64,000 nucleotides of DNA, taken from the NCBI GenBank assembly GCA_026419785.1, contig JAODTK010005768.1, forward strand, positions 124,001 to 188,000, given 5' to 3'. Numbering within the stretch: position 1 is the first letter of the stretch; each line of letters starts with the position of its first letter. Shown piece after piece: positions 11,098-22,732 of the stretch. The stretch comes from Sclerodactyla briareus (Eukaryota; Echinodermata; Holothuroidea; Dendrochirotida; Sclerodactylidae). The notes under the pieces were generated by a model. The model saw only the letters and a list, made by a program, of their open reading frames with translations. It ran no database searches and was not told the DNA's origin. A program made the position numbers and the translations under genes.

Positions 11098-13290
11098 CTG
11101 TTTGGACAAAGAAGAAGAATTAACCAGTTCTGTGACTTGGTCAAGTTGTAATGTCACACCTATATAAACCCCAAACCCCACCCCACCAAGATAGTCATCG
11201 GTCGATCATTTTCAATTGAAATGATTATATCACTTACTTCTTTAACCTTGACAAACGTTTGGCATGTGTCTCTTGGGAGGATCACTCTATCCTAAGTCTC
11301 CACCGCACAAAAATCAGTGCAATCACTTCTTGTACCGTTACCCTATGGATAGCCTTTGTCTTCAATGGAGTGTCTGTAATGCACTCTGCAAACTTTTTCA
11401 GGTGCTAAAATGGGGAAAAAAAGTGGGGAAATGAAAAGTTGCCGGTTTTATTCAAGAAGAAATGTATTTTCCAGGCAACAGCCTTAAAGTAAAAAAATAA
11501 TAAATCCTTAGGATATTCCCATAAAATTTCCATAAGGCCCTAGGCCTATATCAAGTTGGGATTGCAAGAATTTTTTCACCTTGCTATGTCTATCTTGGCA
11601 CAAGTGGGAGTTTACCATCTCAGTTTATTGTAGTACAAGGGAGCAGAGCCTAGGAAGAAGAAAGAAAAGACCATTCCTAATTGAGGAAGCGAGAAAAATA
11701 GCTTTGGACGTTACGGCAACGTTCCGGATTGGGTCCAGCGAACCAGCGAAAGCATCTCCACGTGGAGCGTAACCTCGGGTGGAGGATTCGTGGAGGTGAA
11801 GCAAAAGTACAACTGAGTGTGGGCAGGCACAGCAAATAATTTAGTACTAAACTGCCGTCAGCAATTCAAGATCTCAGAGCTCCTTTGTGTATAAGGCCAC
11901 ACTGGGCGCTTCACTCAAAGTTCTCATTTAATCTTTATTCCATGTCCTCCTGGTCAGCCTCGAAGTTAGTACCGATACTTAGGATTTATTATATCGACTG
12001 GATACAGCAGAAAAAAACGATTGAAAAATTCTGTTGAAAAAAAGATAGTTTGGTCAAAATTCAGAACTTTGAGCAACAGGTCCCTGTGGCAAAACATATA
12101 GAATTTGTTGCCAGTTGGCCGTCTTTTTTTTTTTTTTTTTTTACAATTTGTGGACTAATCATCATTATCTTCTAGAATAGAAATTATTTGGGTGCTGTCA
12201 TTTTGACCGCAAGTTATTTTGTAGACGAGGTACGCAATGGTTTGGCATTTATTTTGTGTGAGGTTTGAATGCCCTGTTTGTGCCAATTTTACATTGATTT
12301 ATGATGGATAACATCCTTGAGGGAATAGCTAAGAGGCTGAGCACCGAAGCCCCCCACAGTCACCCACCATCAGAGAGACTTGTGGCTGCAGCTCGGTTAA
12401 ATCTCGGAGACATAACACGGATGGGTATAGCTGGTCCTTGCATTACCTCCACACGTGTGGGCCAATCGTAAGTGTTCGCATAAAAGAAAATAACGAACAA
12501 TTTGGAGGCCGATGGATGTTGGGGTCATGAATATGCAATTTCCACCCCCAAAAGCTATAACACTAGCGGCGGTTCCAGACACAGCTCAGAAACCCCCCCC
12601 CCCAAAAAAAAACAAGTAACCTTGGTCATACTTCAGTGTGAACTACTATATTCGGCTATTCCTTCAATCAGGGTGCATCAACTATGATCGTTAGCAGAAG
12701 AGAATCGCCTTCCCAGCATTGATACGGCACAAACCAGGAAGACGAGGGCTTAAGGGCCGGTCCACCACTTCTTATAAAGATTTTCTATCGTCTGCTACAC
12801 GATCTTTTTAGATTTGAGGATGAACAGGAATGGATAGGTGAGGGTCTGTGTCCCTGGTTAACAATTGTCATGGAATATAGTACAGTATAACAATACCGTT
12901 CAGATCAAAAGTGTTCGAAAAAAACCTCATTCATAATGACGTGAATATCAAAAATGCGTAGAGTCTTACGATAAATCGTTGAGCTCAACGATTTAAATAG
13001 GAAGATATGATATCAAAACGCGGGAAGGGTCTTTCCACTTGGAATGGTTTGGCAGATAGCGAATCAAGTCCTCCATCCATGTGGCAGGGGGGTTCCAGAC
13101 GTAATATTAATAGGCCGGGGTATTATCGGCCCGAACCAATAATATCGGGATCGTGCCCGAAACGATTATCGCTACAGTGTGACGGCCCTTTAGGGGGGAT
13201 CCTCAACGGACCCTTGACATTCTGGACTTGCCGTGACCACAAGGTTTTGATTCTTCAGCCTCTGTTGACCTCATATGTTTTTTTGGCCGA
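11098..13290. other. intron, nothing recognised
   Basis: Part of the long intron or introns between the SLGGN exon and the exon at 27660. Contains a T run at about 12125-12143 and short C and A runs at 12591-12611. No element end or exon was identified, although the family would need exons for the start of the FAD domain somewhere between here and 27659. Confidence 0.45.
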
Positions 13291-13400
13291 CCCACGAAAA
13301 AGAGAGGTCATGTACTCAGTATGGGGAAACCACTACCAGGTATGAGCTTGATCCATCCAGGTGGAGACGGGTTATCTAGTCTGTTCACAAGCCAATATCT
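13291..13400 (+). repeat. fragment of the ~300 bp repeat family
   Basis: Carries the family's core order: 'tgtactc', 'atggggaaacc', 'accaggtatgagcttgatcc', 'gggttatc' and 'cacaagcc'. Isolated and degenerate. Confidence 0.6.
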
Positions 13401-14189
13401 GCATTTTTATTCTTCACTGCTTTACCATTTCACTGGAAATGATACCCAACCTACACCAACAACGACAGTGTTCTGGGCTCTCCATGCGAAATTTCAGCTT
13501 GATCAGCCCGAGCATTCATATCATATTCACAAGGTTTTAGATGACAAATCCCTAAACAATGAAGAACTCGAGTCGTGGACGTTCTGCATTTGATGACTCT
13601 CAGTGCTGGCAGTGGCTGTGAACTGGCTACGATCACCTACTCTCGTACTGTACAATATCACAGATAAGAGGATTGTCGGTAGTTGCACTCTGCTCTGGTG
13701 GTTTAAAGTGATCGCTAAGTCTCTTCCTTTGTTCAGGCGAGACAAAAAGGACTTTGTGCAGTTTCATCAGTGAAGACCTGGTTGTTCGGAATCTCTAAGA
13801 TATTCCACCAACTGAGTGTAATAGATGGCGCAGTTGAAGTACACACAAGCCATGAACTGTCCAACCCACAAGAAGTGGAACCGCAGCATAAAACTGGATG
13901 ATGAGGATGATGATGATTTATGGATTATGTTCTCACTAATTTGTTTATGTATTCAGCAGTGTTGGATGACTCTCGAGGCCAGTTTTGTAACGACCTCGGG
14001 CTCGGAGGCTGCGGCCTCAGCCTCGGAGCTTCTGGCCTCAGGTTTTGGGCCGAGGCAGGGTCCAAGGCTGCTGGACAAGACTTTTTGGCTACCAAAATGA
14101 AATTTAAAAAAAAATCACAAATGAACTTCTGGATTTGTTTGAATTACCGCGACAACTTGAACTAACGAAGCACCCAAAAGACTGCCGAT

Positions 14190-14350
14190 AAAATGTACTA
14201 GCGCTGCACTTGGCCCACTGAGCGCTGTGCAAGTCCCCAGTCAGTGCAGTGCTAGAGTACGAGTGTCCGTGCCTAAGTGAGCTAGCTGACCATAAAAAAC
14301 TTACAGTGCTGAATGCACTTGCACTGCACAGTGCTCATACAGCTGCATAT
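14190..14350. repeat. cluster of GCACT/AGTGC motifs with an inverted repeat
   Basis: 'ctagcgctgcacttg' near 14200 is the imperfect inverse of 'cagtgcagtgctag' near 14245-14258, and further 'agtgc'/'gcact' motifs continue to about 14335. It could fold into a hairpin. Function unknown. Confidence 0.45.
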
Positions 14351-14869
14351 GTACTAGCTTTGTGTACAAAGCAGTGATGAATTCTTGCACGACGCAGCCA
14401 CATTGGAACACTCACTCACTCAGGGGGCACATGCCGAAGCGTGCCTAGGTTTTGTAGTTACAGCAGGTATGCAATGATGATGAGAGATGATTCGTCCCCC
14501 CTTACGTCGTAGTGGGAGTTGCGGGGTGAAATTCTAGTCTCCAGTGCATAAGCCTGGACTATCAGATTACACATGGTCTGTGCTGCAGATTGTGGAATGT
14601 ATTTCATTATTTAATATAAATTTTTATTGTGTGAGGACTTTGGCACAGTCCTTGGCGTAACCGTTACGCTGCGTCTGCAGAGCTTGAATTTGCAATTTTG
14701 TATTTAAAAAAGTTTATTCAAACACTATTTAGTATTTGCCAAATACCTGACACTTGTAGTCTGTACATGAAAATACACCAAATATTTTTGATTCTTGACT
14801 TCGTCCAAAGGAATCTATGCAGTCATGGCAGGGTGTGTGTAGTATGGGTGTGAGTTGACACCTGGCTTT

Positions 14870-14990
14870 TACACGATAACTGACTCCCCTGGGTTGATCA
14901 AGGTAATACTTGGTATGTGGGTTCCCCATAATGGAGTGATATGATCCCTATTGTTTTGGGGTCAGGGTCGAGGTCATCTGAGCTCACAAA
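14870..14990 (-). repeat. fragment of the ~300 bp repeat family, reversed
   Basis: Read on the minus strand it has 'gaccccaaaacaataggg', 'ggggaacccacataccaagt' and 'cacgataact'-type landmarks. It directly abuts the DIRS-like element at 15001. Confidence 0.65.
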
Positions 14991-15000
14991 CTTCAAGGAA

Positions 15001-15050
15001 GTTAACCCCCCCTTCGTTAAGGGGGGCTTACTTACGAGGGGGCAACAACT
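15001..15050 (-). repeat. outer 3' extension of the DIRS-like element
   Basis: Starts 'gttaaccccccc' and includes 'ttaaggggggcttacttacg'. Its reverse complement recurs at about 15254-15302. In DIRS elements the 3' terminal repeat is longer than the 5' one, and the extra piece is complementary to the internal region. Confidence 0.8.
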
Positions 15051-15205
15051 TACCTTCTGCGATTACTACAAATTGCAAATTTTTCAGCCAAACGGCCCTT
15101 AAACGCATATACCACGAAAAAGAGTAAGCAAGCGACGGTACCGAACGCAGCCGTAACTAGTTGGGTGCGGCAACGAAGCCTGTGTACTATCAATTTTGTC
15201 AAACT
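15045..15205 (-). repeat. 3' inverted terminal repeat of the DIRS-like element
   Basis: Inverse of 22170-22331. A 28 bp core is identical (15132-15159 against 22213-22240, containing 'ggtaccgaacgcagccgtaa'). The flanks ('tgcggcaacga', 'attactacaaattgc', 'aaacggcc') match with small changes. Confidence 0.9.
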
Positions 15206-15253
15206 AGCACACGAGGTCAACGGCCTTAGTGGGGAGGACGGGAGAGTGTCCAG

Positions 15254-15350
15254 AAGGTAAGTTGCCCTCGTAAGTTAGCCCCCCTTAACTGAAGGGGGTT
15301 AAGAAGCTTACTTCAGCGGCACACTCTGGACTTACTACAAATGCAGACTC
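15254..15350 (-). repeat. internal complementary region of the DIRS-like element
   Basis: Two parts. 15254-15302 is the reverse complement of the outer 3' end (15001-15055). 15325-15345 ('ggacttactacaaatgc') is, in element sense, complementary to the extreme 5' end (22295-22325). This is the template thought to join the ends of a circular intermediate in DIRS elements. Confidence 0.85.
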
Positions 15351-15689
15351 CCCACCGCAAGAGGTGGGAGCCTGGGGAGCGAATTAATCCAACTAGATAA
15401 GACCACTCACCGGTAAGAAATAAGAAAGACGTCTGAGTACGCCTCCTAGTCAAACCAGGACCTACGAAATGCGGCGGGGCACCATCCCGTCCCAGCAGGG
15501 ATTGTCCCGAGCCCAGCACAGCCAATACACAACACGCTCAACGTGCGAGGCCGCGGGTGGGGAAGGGAGGGGCGCAAAGCGACGCTTACCTAGAGGCAGG
15601 CCCCCCGCGCGCGAGGGCCACGCCAGACGAACCGCGACCCCAGCGCAGGAGGAAAGCGGGTTGGGCAGGCGGGGGAGGGGGGATTCATG

Positions 15690-16830
15690 TCCGAAGGGGG
15701 GGGGGTCCCGAAGTATGATAGCGATAAAGGTATTCTGAATTCCCATCCCGCAGCTGGAGGAATCTCCTCCAAAGGCACACCTTTATAAGAGAGCGATCCC
15801 CGGTCCGCCCGGCGGATCGTGCTGGCGATCCAGCGAGAGATTGTATCCTCTGGAGGCGCGTGTATGGGGCGCTGAGCGGGCTAACAAAAAGCGACGTACA
15901 CGGACCACGGAAGGGGACGGGTCCGATCCAGGTAACCCCGAAGGGCCCGAACAGGACAACACACCTTCATCCCCCTCCACTCCCGAGAACTCCCCAATAG
16001 AGGAGCGATATTGAAAAATCGGAGCGGGAGAAAAATTGCAAAACTGGTTTTAGTGAGAAAGAAACGTAGGTGTCCGGAACCAGGCGGACCCGTGAGGCTC
16101 AAAACTCATATGGCCCGGGAGGGTAGACAAAGAATGCAAGGCACTACGGCGCCGAGCCGAGGCCGCCGAGAAGAAGAGGAGGAACGATGTCTACTGACAA
16201 ATGCGGACAGACAGCAGTCCGCTATCTGGTTGGAAGGGAGGCTCCGTAGTATCCGCAGGACGTCCCCCATGTACCAGGCGGAACTAGAGTGACGACGCTA
16301 GGCATCCAAGAACATGCTACGAAGGAGGAGGTCAAGTGGCTTTGCAGCAGAAGACCACGTTGAGCCATCCCCGAATCTGCAATTTATAGCCGCAACAGCG
16401 GGCGGTAACCCCGATCGTGTTTCACTTTGCTGCCCTAACAGTAGTAGTAAACAAGTAGAGGACGGAATTCGGCCACCTCCGCCGACAGTGGGCTGTGGCC
16501 GGAGAAACCTGCGATCCGCACACCACCCCCAGTACACTCCGAGTCGCGATCTACAGGCGTGGGTGAATCTCTCCGACCCTGGGCCCGCCATCGCGGCAGC
16601 CTCCTCCGAACGGCCCGACGCTCGGAGGAAATCCCTGACACGGGCCACGCAACCAAGCGCAGAGCCTCTGGATGCGGGTGGCGCTTCCCAGACCCCGAAG
16701 CACCAGGAGGTCCGGGAAGCAGGGAGAATCCGCGGCGCCCCCGCCAGACACCACGGAGTGACCGTAACCACTCTTGGGTCGGCCACAACGGCGCTATCAG
16801 GGCTCTCCCTGCCACCTTCTCGCCACCTGT
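15690..16830 (-). pseudogene. tyrosine recombinase of the DIRS-like element, broken
   Basis: In element sense the sequence gives, across frames: a core-binding part (HPHPEALRLVAWPVSG, ~16600), ASARRRSALHSL (~16150-16185, the first catalytic arginine box), PVRALRGYLDRTRP (~15930-15970), TISRWIASTIRR, and near the end LEEI..AAGW (~15745-15775). The stretch that should hold the second box (H-x-x-R) between STIRR and the LEEI segment is too short by about 15-20 residues, and the final tyrosine region is scrambled. Several stops and frame changes are present. Inactive as written. Confidence 0.85.
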
Positions 16831-16949
16831 CGACTAGACTAACGGCGGAAGGCGTACGCATGAGAAAGGCCCAATCCAGGGCAGAGCACAATACGATAGA
16901 GTCAATGTTTCTGCATGTGTCTGATGCTTGGTCATGTAGAATATGCGCT

Positions 16950-17700
16950 TGAGTTTGAGCGGCCATGCAACAGGTCCACCTCCGACGATGAGCGCTCGAA
17001 CAACGCTTGCACACTCCCGTTAAACAGCCACTCCGTCGGACCTAAGTGATGCGGCAGACGCGGGTCCGCGATGGAGTTCTCGGAACCGGAAGGTGAACCA
17101 CCTAAGGCGGCACTCCGTGCGCGCGGCACCAACTGGGAACAGTCCCAGGTCCATACCAGAGCCTCGCTAACGCGTCCCGCCTGCCGTTTTATTACGACAC
17201 ACGCCGCGGTACTGCTTCAACGGATCAGTACGGGGCGGCCCTCACTCTCGGTTGCAGTAGTTTCAAAGCGCGGAAACCGCCAGCAACTCGAGATGGTTTA
17301 TGTTGGTCCCCCGTAACTCTGAATCCCACACATTAGGCCAAGCGACTCCGAGGGCGTGGCCCCCTCAGCCCCTCAGCGAGGCGTCCGAATAGTAAAAAGT
17401 TGGACGGGAAGGCGGGCACCGTACCCCCGGCAGGACGTTGTCTCTGTTTCAGCCACCACCGGATTATCGGGTCCAGGTCTGGCTGCCACGGCACTGGCGA
17501 CGACAGATCCCTATACGACTGGCGAAAAACGCCCAGAGTGGATCGGGAGGGGGCGCATGGTACAGCCGGCAATAGGGAGCCAGGTCCACTAGGCTCGCCA
17601 TGAAGCCGAGGAAACCCAGCCACGCCCGCGCAGGGATAGTTCTGCCCTGAAGGTCAGCCGCCACCCGCTTGAAGGGCCGCACACTCCAGTCTCCCCAGGG
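16950..17700 (-). pseudogene. RNase H region of the DIRS-like element, broken
   Basis: Follows the reverse transcriptase on the minus strand. RVAADLQGRTIPARAWLGFL, then the FMASLVDLAPY segment (~17560-17665), is the connection domain typical of DIRS reverse transcriptases. Next come WWLKQRQRP and FPSNFLLF (~17400-17460), where the T-D-A-S motif of RNase H is expected but lies across a frame change. The GPTEWLF stretch (~17030-17055) resembles the sequence that follows RNase H in this class. Confidence 0.7.
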
Positions 17701-17789
17701 TGGGGTGGCGCCCCCCGTCCCTAATCGATCTCGACCCAGATAAAGCGCTTGCGGAGACGTTGCACGTCAGAACTTGGCAAAGTTTGACG

Positions 17790-18340
17790 AGCCTCCCATG
17801 CCACCCGCGCCAAGTCCAGACCTGTGGGCGGGTGCTCCTCTGAACCTCCGCCGCTGCTCCCCCACTATAAAGCCATCGTCAATAGTGAGGATCTGGACCC
17901 CCTGACGACGCAGTTGGGCCACCATGGCCGCTCTTGACCCATTGTAAACACACTGGGCGCCGTCGACAACCCCAACGGAGACTGGTAAATTGGTAGGAGG
18001 GAGCGCGGAGCGGAAGCATAGGAAGAAGGCCACTCGTCCCGCCTGAACAGGATATGCAAGAATGCATCCGCTAGGTCCACCGACTTCGCCCAGAGACCCT
18101 CCGCAGGTTTTGAATCCACCGTAGGTTTCCATGCGGAAGTGGGGTGGGCGGACGATACGGTTTTGAGAGGACGCAGGATCAATATCGGCCGCCACGAGCC
18201 GTCCCTCTTGGTCGTCAGGAAGAAGGACGCCCAACCGTGGGGCACTTCCGCGGAGAGGGATTATGGCCCCCTTGGCCAAAAGGGTTCGATCTCCCTCTCC
18301 AACGCCAGACCCTGGGAGCGGTCCCTAGGGACCGGCTTAG
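17790..18340 (-). pseudogene. reverse transcriptase of the DIRS-like element, broken
   Basis: Pieces in two frames read AKGAIIPLRGSAP, GWASFFLTTKRDGSWRP, SVDLADAFLHI, the FTSL-type (Q-F-T-S-L) segment, VAQLRRQGVQIL and DDGFIVGEQ. These are the ordered motifs of DIRS-type reverse transcriptases. At the catalytic site (about 17870-17885) the sequence reads L-T-I-D-D-G; the position before the two aspartates differs from the usual Y-x-D-D by loss of one residue. At least two frame changes. Codon use is GC-rich, unlike the surrounding intron. Confidence 0.88.
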
Positions 18341-18499
18341 CCGAAATCGCCCGAGCTCGGGGGAGTGCACCGTGAAATCCAGGCGATACCCCTGGAAGAG
18401 CGTGACCAGGATCCACCTTTCCGCGGTGACAGTGGCCACTCCCCCGCAAGTCCGAGACGACCCCCCACAGGTGGGTCCGCCTGGGGGGTTCCGGGACAG

Positions 18500-20180
18500 C
18501 GTGCCGGTGTCACTTACCCGCCGGGCTGGCTGGAGCCCACCGCCTCCTTCTGCCCACGGCGGGAGAATGACATACATGACACCCCACTTGGCTTGCTGGG
18601 CGCTTGGCCGGCCTCCCCTCCTGCTTACGGGGGAGTGGGGGCACCCCCCGCCCTCCTGGAGGGCCGAGACGCCTGCGCGCTCCCCCGACACGTTCGGCGC
18701 TAACCAGAAGACTGTCCTCTACGGCAGACACGTCCGCCGTCCTCCGGTACGTCTCCACCCGGGAAGCGTCCTGTTCCAGGACATGGGGAAAACAGCCTCC
18801 GAGGAGGTTGGGGACCAAAATAAGGGCGCTCTGGTGGATTCGCCCGCGCGCTGGAGAGAGGTTCATGTCCGGTAGGACACATCTCGCGGTAATGACGTTG
18901 CCTCGACGGCATGCGGGCAAACCTGATTGCAGGCCAGTTTAGTAACCACCGACTGGACTTCCGCCATCACCTCCTTCAGTGGAGGGGTCTCCGACGGCGG
19001 CCACCTGGGCGAACCACTCCGCGACGAAAGCTGGAGAGCCAAGACCTTGAATACGAAGCTCGCTGCATGGTCAAAAAACTGGAGATCGGCGTCTCGGTCC
19101 GCTGGGGCCGATCCTTCAGACTGAGGAGGCCTTCCCCCCTCCTTGACGGGAGAACCGACCGCCCTCCCAACAGACCAGTCTGCCCACGCCTCCCGCGGCA
19201 GGGAGGGAACGGAGAATGACATCGTACTGTGCCTGGGTCTCAATGAGGGCGGTCCTCCACTGTGGTGCGCTCGACTGGGAGGTCCCGGCCCTAGCCTGGA
19301 AAATCTGGAACCGTCCGCAGATAGGGGAGGGAGGATTGGGCGGAGGCAGATCCCAGTCTGGTCCATACGCGCCCAGCCTGTCCGATCCTCCGTCGCGGCC
19401 TTCTGGGTCTTTGACAAGTCCAGGAAAAGCCCGCCAGTTCCGTCACCGCTGCAGCGTAGTCCTTGTCCTCACGAGGCCCATAACGGGTGCTCTCCGTCGA
19501 CTGAAGGGCTCCAGGCCCGACAAGCCCCCCTCAAGGAGGGGGCAGGAGGTTCAGCCCGCCCCCCTGCTAGACGGAGCGTCCGACCCTGACCAGCGGTCGG
19601 ATGCGTGCACGTCGTTCTCCGGTTCGAGGACCGGGGGGAAGATCAACGTCTGTCTCCCTCGACGGCTCGTCACCTGAACCCGGTCGGAGACTACGGGGAG
19701 GAACAACCCGACACTGAAAACCATCCCAGCTCGCGGGAGTGTCCGGTTGTTGCCGAGGAGGGGGGAGGTTGGACACGACCCCCGGTCCCCGGGCGAGATG
19801 CCCGTCAACTCGGGCGTGACAGCCCTTGAGCCAACACGCCGTCAGGGACTGAAGAGCTTCAACGTGGAAGCTAGTTGCCCGCCTGAGCATCGCGCTTCTT
19901 CTTAGGCTTACGGAACTTACGAGGAGGGGGTTGCTCCTCTTCCTCATCCGAGGACGACTGCCGTGGGACCCAGTTTCCCGTCGTAAAACACTGACGGGCC
20001 TTGCAATCTGGGGCGGGATCGGAGGACAACAACCCTAATAAAGACCTGTCCCGAGGTCTCTGACCGAGGTTCCCAGCATCGCCAGGAGGGATTGGGGCAT
20101 CCCCGAAGAGACCCAGGCGGGAGAACCCGTCGCGATGTTTGTTTGGGCTGCACCCAGGTGGCAGCGCCCCCAAAAACCCT
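18500..20180 (-). pseudogene. gag-like ORF1 of the DIRS-like element, broken
   Basis: Upstream of the reverse transcriptase in element sense. Visible parts are an acidic then basic stretch (SSDEEEEQPPP, KFRKPKKKRD, ~19875-19960), a middle part at 18863-19417, and RGNVITARCVLPDMNLSPAR followed by HVLEQDASRVETYRR (~18730-18920). These fit the low-complexity, poorly conserved first ORF of DIRS elements. The exact start, expected between 20180 and 22170, is not clear. Assignment is mostly by position. Confidence 0.6.
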
Positions 20181-22169
20181 GGCGTGCGCCCATGACGGTG
20201 CCCCTACTGGACGACGACGTTAGATCCCAACGGGTGGGTGCACTAACAGTGACTAGTCACCAACAGCCCTGTGGACGCCGTCCCCTGACACCGTTCAAGG
20301 GCCTGACAGAAAAGGGACGCGAACGGATTCGGAGAACACCATAAACATCTGTCTGTGGGCTCCCAGGAACCCGTCCCCCCCTGGAGAACGTTCCCTGCCC
20401 CTGCGCCCCCGTCTATGTTTGTGCACCCCCAGGTAGAGCCAGCTGGTCCTGGTGGGGGGGGGCTGTAGGCCGGAACCCGACACGCGGGCGCCTGCCCCTA
20501 ACCCGGTTAGGGACATGGATGACGGAGCGGTGACGGCAAGCGCCGACGTATCGTCTCTAAACAGCGGTCCCCCGCGGGGACCTCATTCCCCAAACCAGGC
20601 CGCGCAGCACGGTCGCCGTGAGGTGGAGGAGGTGGAGGGAGAAGGAGGGGGGACTGAGACACCGTGGTGCCCAGAGGGCCGCAAATGAATCCCTGAAAGA
20701 CCCGGTGGTGACGCGGTATTAAGCCCGTGCCCTTCACCAAGTGACCGTCACCACCGGAGTCTACGGCCCATGGCAGGGCCCATTCCCCCCATTACTGGCG
20801 ACCCGACAAGGGAGCCACCGTTGTAGGGAGAAGGAAAGGAACATGAACGCAAGTCCCAACGCTCCTTAGAACGGGGGAACCGCCGAGGATCCCCACCAGC
20901 GTGGATTTTAGCGCACGCAAGCGCCGACTCCGCAGTAAAAACGGGAGGCTCTGACCTTGCGGGAGTGCGCTGGCTCGGACCTTGTAACGTATGTTCTACG
21001 TCTTACAGACTTGTAAAAAGCAACGAAACCAGAAGTAGTACATCAGGTAATGTACTTCACAACCAAGTACTCTAACATATACAATGATAACCGAAATAGG
21101 TCAATGGACCCGGAGAGCCGCCCCGAGGGGTCGCAACAATGACCCCTGCGGCCCTACTCATTAAAAGTCAAATTTGCAACTTTGGACCCCCTAGGCTTAC
21201 CGTTTACGAGATATAGGGCACACGGGAATTGCAATGCCCACGCCCCCCCTCTCACCGAGGGAGGGTGTGGAGGGAAAGCATGACGGTTCAGAGGGACCCC
21301 TTAGGGGAACCCAAGACACCCAAACCCCTGGTTCTACGGCCCCCAGGCCACCAGGATGGGAAAAAGCCCCCGACGGTCGCAATCCAGATGGCCGCCAAGC
21401 TACTGGCGGTGAGTCATTCGCTCAAGATGGCTCTCAAGAGGACAAAAATGCTACAGGTCATGACAAGCAAAGAAATTTTTTGCCCTACCCCCGCTATAGC
21501 CCACATAGTCGGGCAACATATTCGTGACATATGAAAATAGGACTATAGACCACAACAAATAGACTCCCCAGGCAATCCGTAGCGAATTGCAACATAAACA
21601 TTCGGGAGCCACTTGATATGCCAATTAGGTACCAGCCTGAGAGCCAGGCTCTGAGCGCCTGAGGGCCTAGCAACACCGACTACGGGGAAAAACCACACAT
21701 CGTCAACGGACTGAAAATCCCATAGCCACAGTGTGTAAAAAGTCTAGCTGCAAAGCAAGCGATAGGCGAAGGAGGGGGAAAACCCGCTACGAACTAGTGA
21801 GGGAAATACCCCCCTCCAGGCCCAAGAGTGGCTCACAGCGCCCAGAAAGGGCTCAAACGAACCGTAACACAAGATAGCGGGAAGGAAACGCCTAGCCCTG
21901 GCAGGGATGGAGGGAGAAAACCCAGCCCCACGGAGAACGGTCGGCTCAAACGGAGCCAATACAAAGACCAGGGCACACACACGATACCGCCTGGCCCCTA
22001 TCGAAGTTACGATCCCAGAATGGGCAGGATGAAGTGAAATAATTACATAAATACACCCACCCCCCCAAAAGAATTATATCACCTGATATTGGTTGGAATA
22101 GCGGCAGAAAGTGGTTGTGAGAACGTAAATCAACGAGATAACAGAGACGTGGTGTTTGCTTGTGCAACC
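20180..22169 (-). other. 5' part of the DIRS-like element, start of gag or leader
   Basis: GC-rich and continuous with the element. It has several broken open frames on both strands and no motif I recognise. Expected to hold the leader and the start of ORF1. Confidence 0.5.
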
Positions 22170-22331
22170 CACCGCGAAAAGAATGATAGTACAGCGTCGT
22201 TGCCGCACCAGGTAGTTACGGCTGCGTTCGGTACCGTCGCTGTCGTTAACTCCTTTTTACGTGGTAATAGGTGTGTTGAAGCGGCCGTTTGCCGAAAATG
22301 CAATTTGGAGTAAGTCCAAAGGTAAGTGGCC
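22170..22331 (-). repeat. 5' inverted terminal repeat of the DIRS-like element
   Basis: Inverse of 15045-15205, ending at 'ccaaaggtaag' next to unrelated flanking DNA ('tggcctgaagaattc'). Contains the identical 28 bp core at 22213-22240. Confidence 0.9.
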
Positions 22332-22551
22332 TGAAGAATTCAGGAACCACTGAGCCTCTTGGTTTCTGGTTTGATTGGTTTTGTTAAGGTTCGAGCCACT
22401 GTATGTCGATTGAGTGAAGTAAGCTTACTGCCCAGCCCCGATGGATTTTGAAACATATATTTTCTAGATTCGAATTGTAAAAAACTATTTGTCTACACAA
22501 AATTGATTGGATGGGCAGTTCATCTGCTATAACTTGCCAGCAGAATCAAGT

Positions 22552-22673
22552 ACCTGCCCTATAGCCTGCGATGAATGTGCTATCTGTCCCAGCTGTTCTG
22601 CGCCCACACCAGGCCATGCCTTTTCCACAGATGCTGGCATACTTGAGCTAGACTTATTAGAATCACAAACTAA
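22552..22673 (-). other. possible unassigned coding exon
   Basis: The minus strand is open over about 40 codons (SSSSMPASVEKAWPG, VGAEQLGQIAHSSQAIGQ), with 'gattctaataag' upstream and 'gtacttg' downstream. If not spliced it reads on to a stop after LDSAGKL. No family recognised. It lies where FAD-domain exons of the oxidase gene are missing but does not resemble them. Confidence 0.25.
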
Positions 22674-22732
22674 ATTTGGCTGACTATGTCACAGTGGTCA
22701 CTATACACATATATTCATAAATAAATCTTGTC

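Larger units (their letters stand above)
15001..22331 (-). mobile_element. DIRS-like retrotransposon, broken copy
   Basis: A 7.3 kb GC-rich island in AT-rich intron. It has the full DIRS layout on the minus strand: inverted terminal repeats (22170-22331 and 15045-15205), an extra outer piece at the 3' end (15001-15050), an internal complementary region (15254-15350), and between them gag-like, reverse transcriptase, RNase H and tyrosine recombinase sequences in that order. DIRS elements use a tyrosine recombinase in place of an integrase or endonuclease and leave no target duplication; none is seen here. All frames are broken. It lies in an intron of the oxidase gene in the same orientation as that gene. 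Confidence 0.9.

Noticed and set aside
16314..16952. Plus-strand open frame of 212 codons in the DIRS region
   Set aside because: Antisense shadow of the tyrosine recombinase region in GC-rich DNA; the minus strand carries the recognisable motifs.
18144..18875. Plus-strand open frame of 243 codons, longest in the window
   Set aside because: Antisense to the gag/RT region of the DIRS-like element; proline/arginine-rich composition from GC bias.
15001..22331. LTR retrotransposon or retrovirus-like origin of the GC-rich element
   Set aside because: Ends are inverted rather than direct repeats, a tyrosine recombinase replaces integrase, and no envelope or protease motif is seen.
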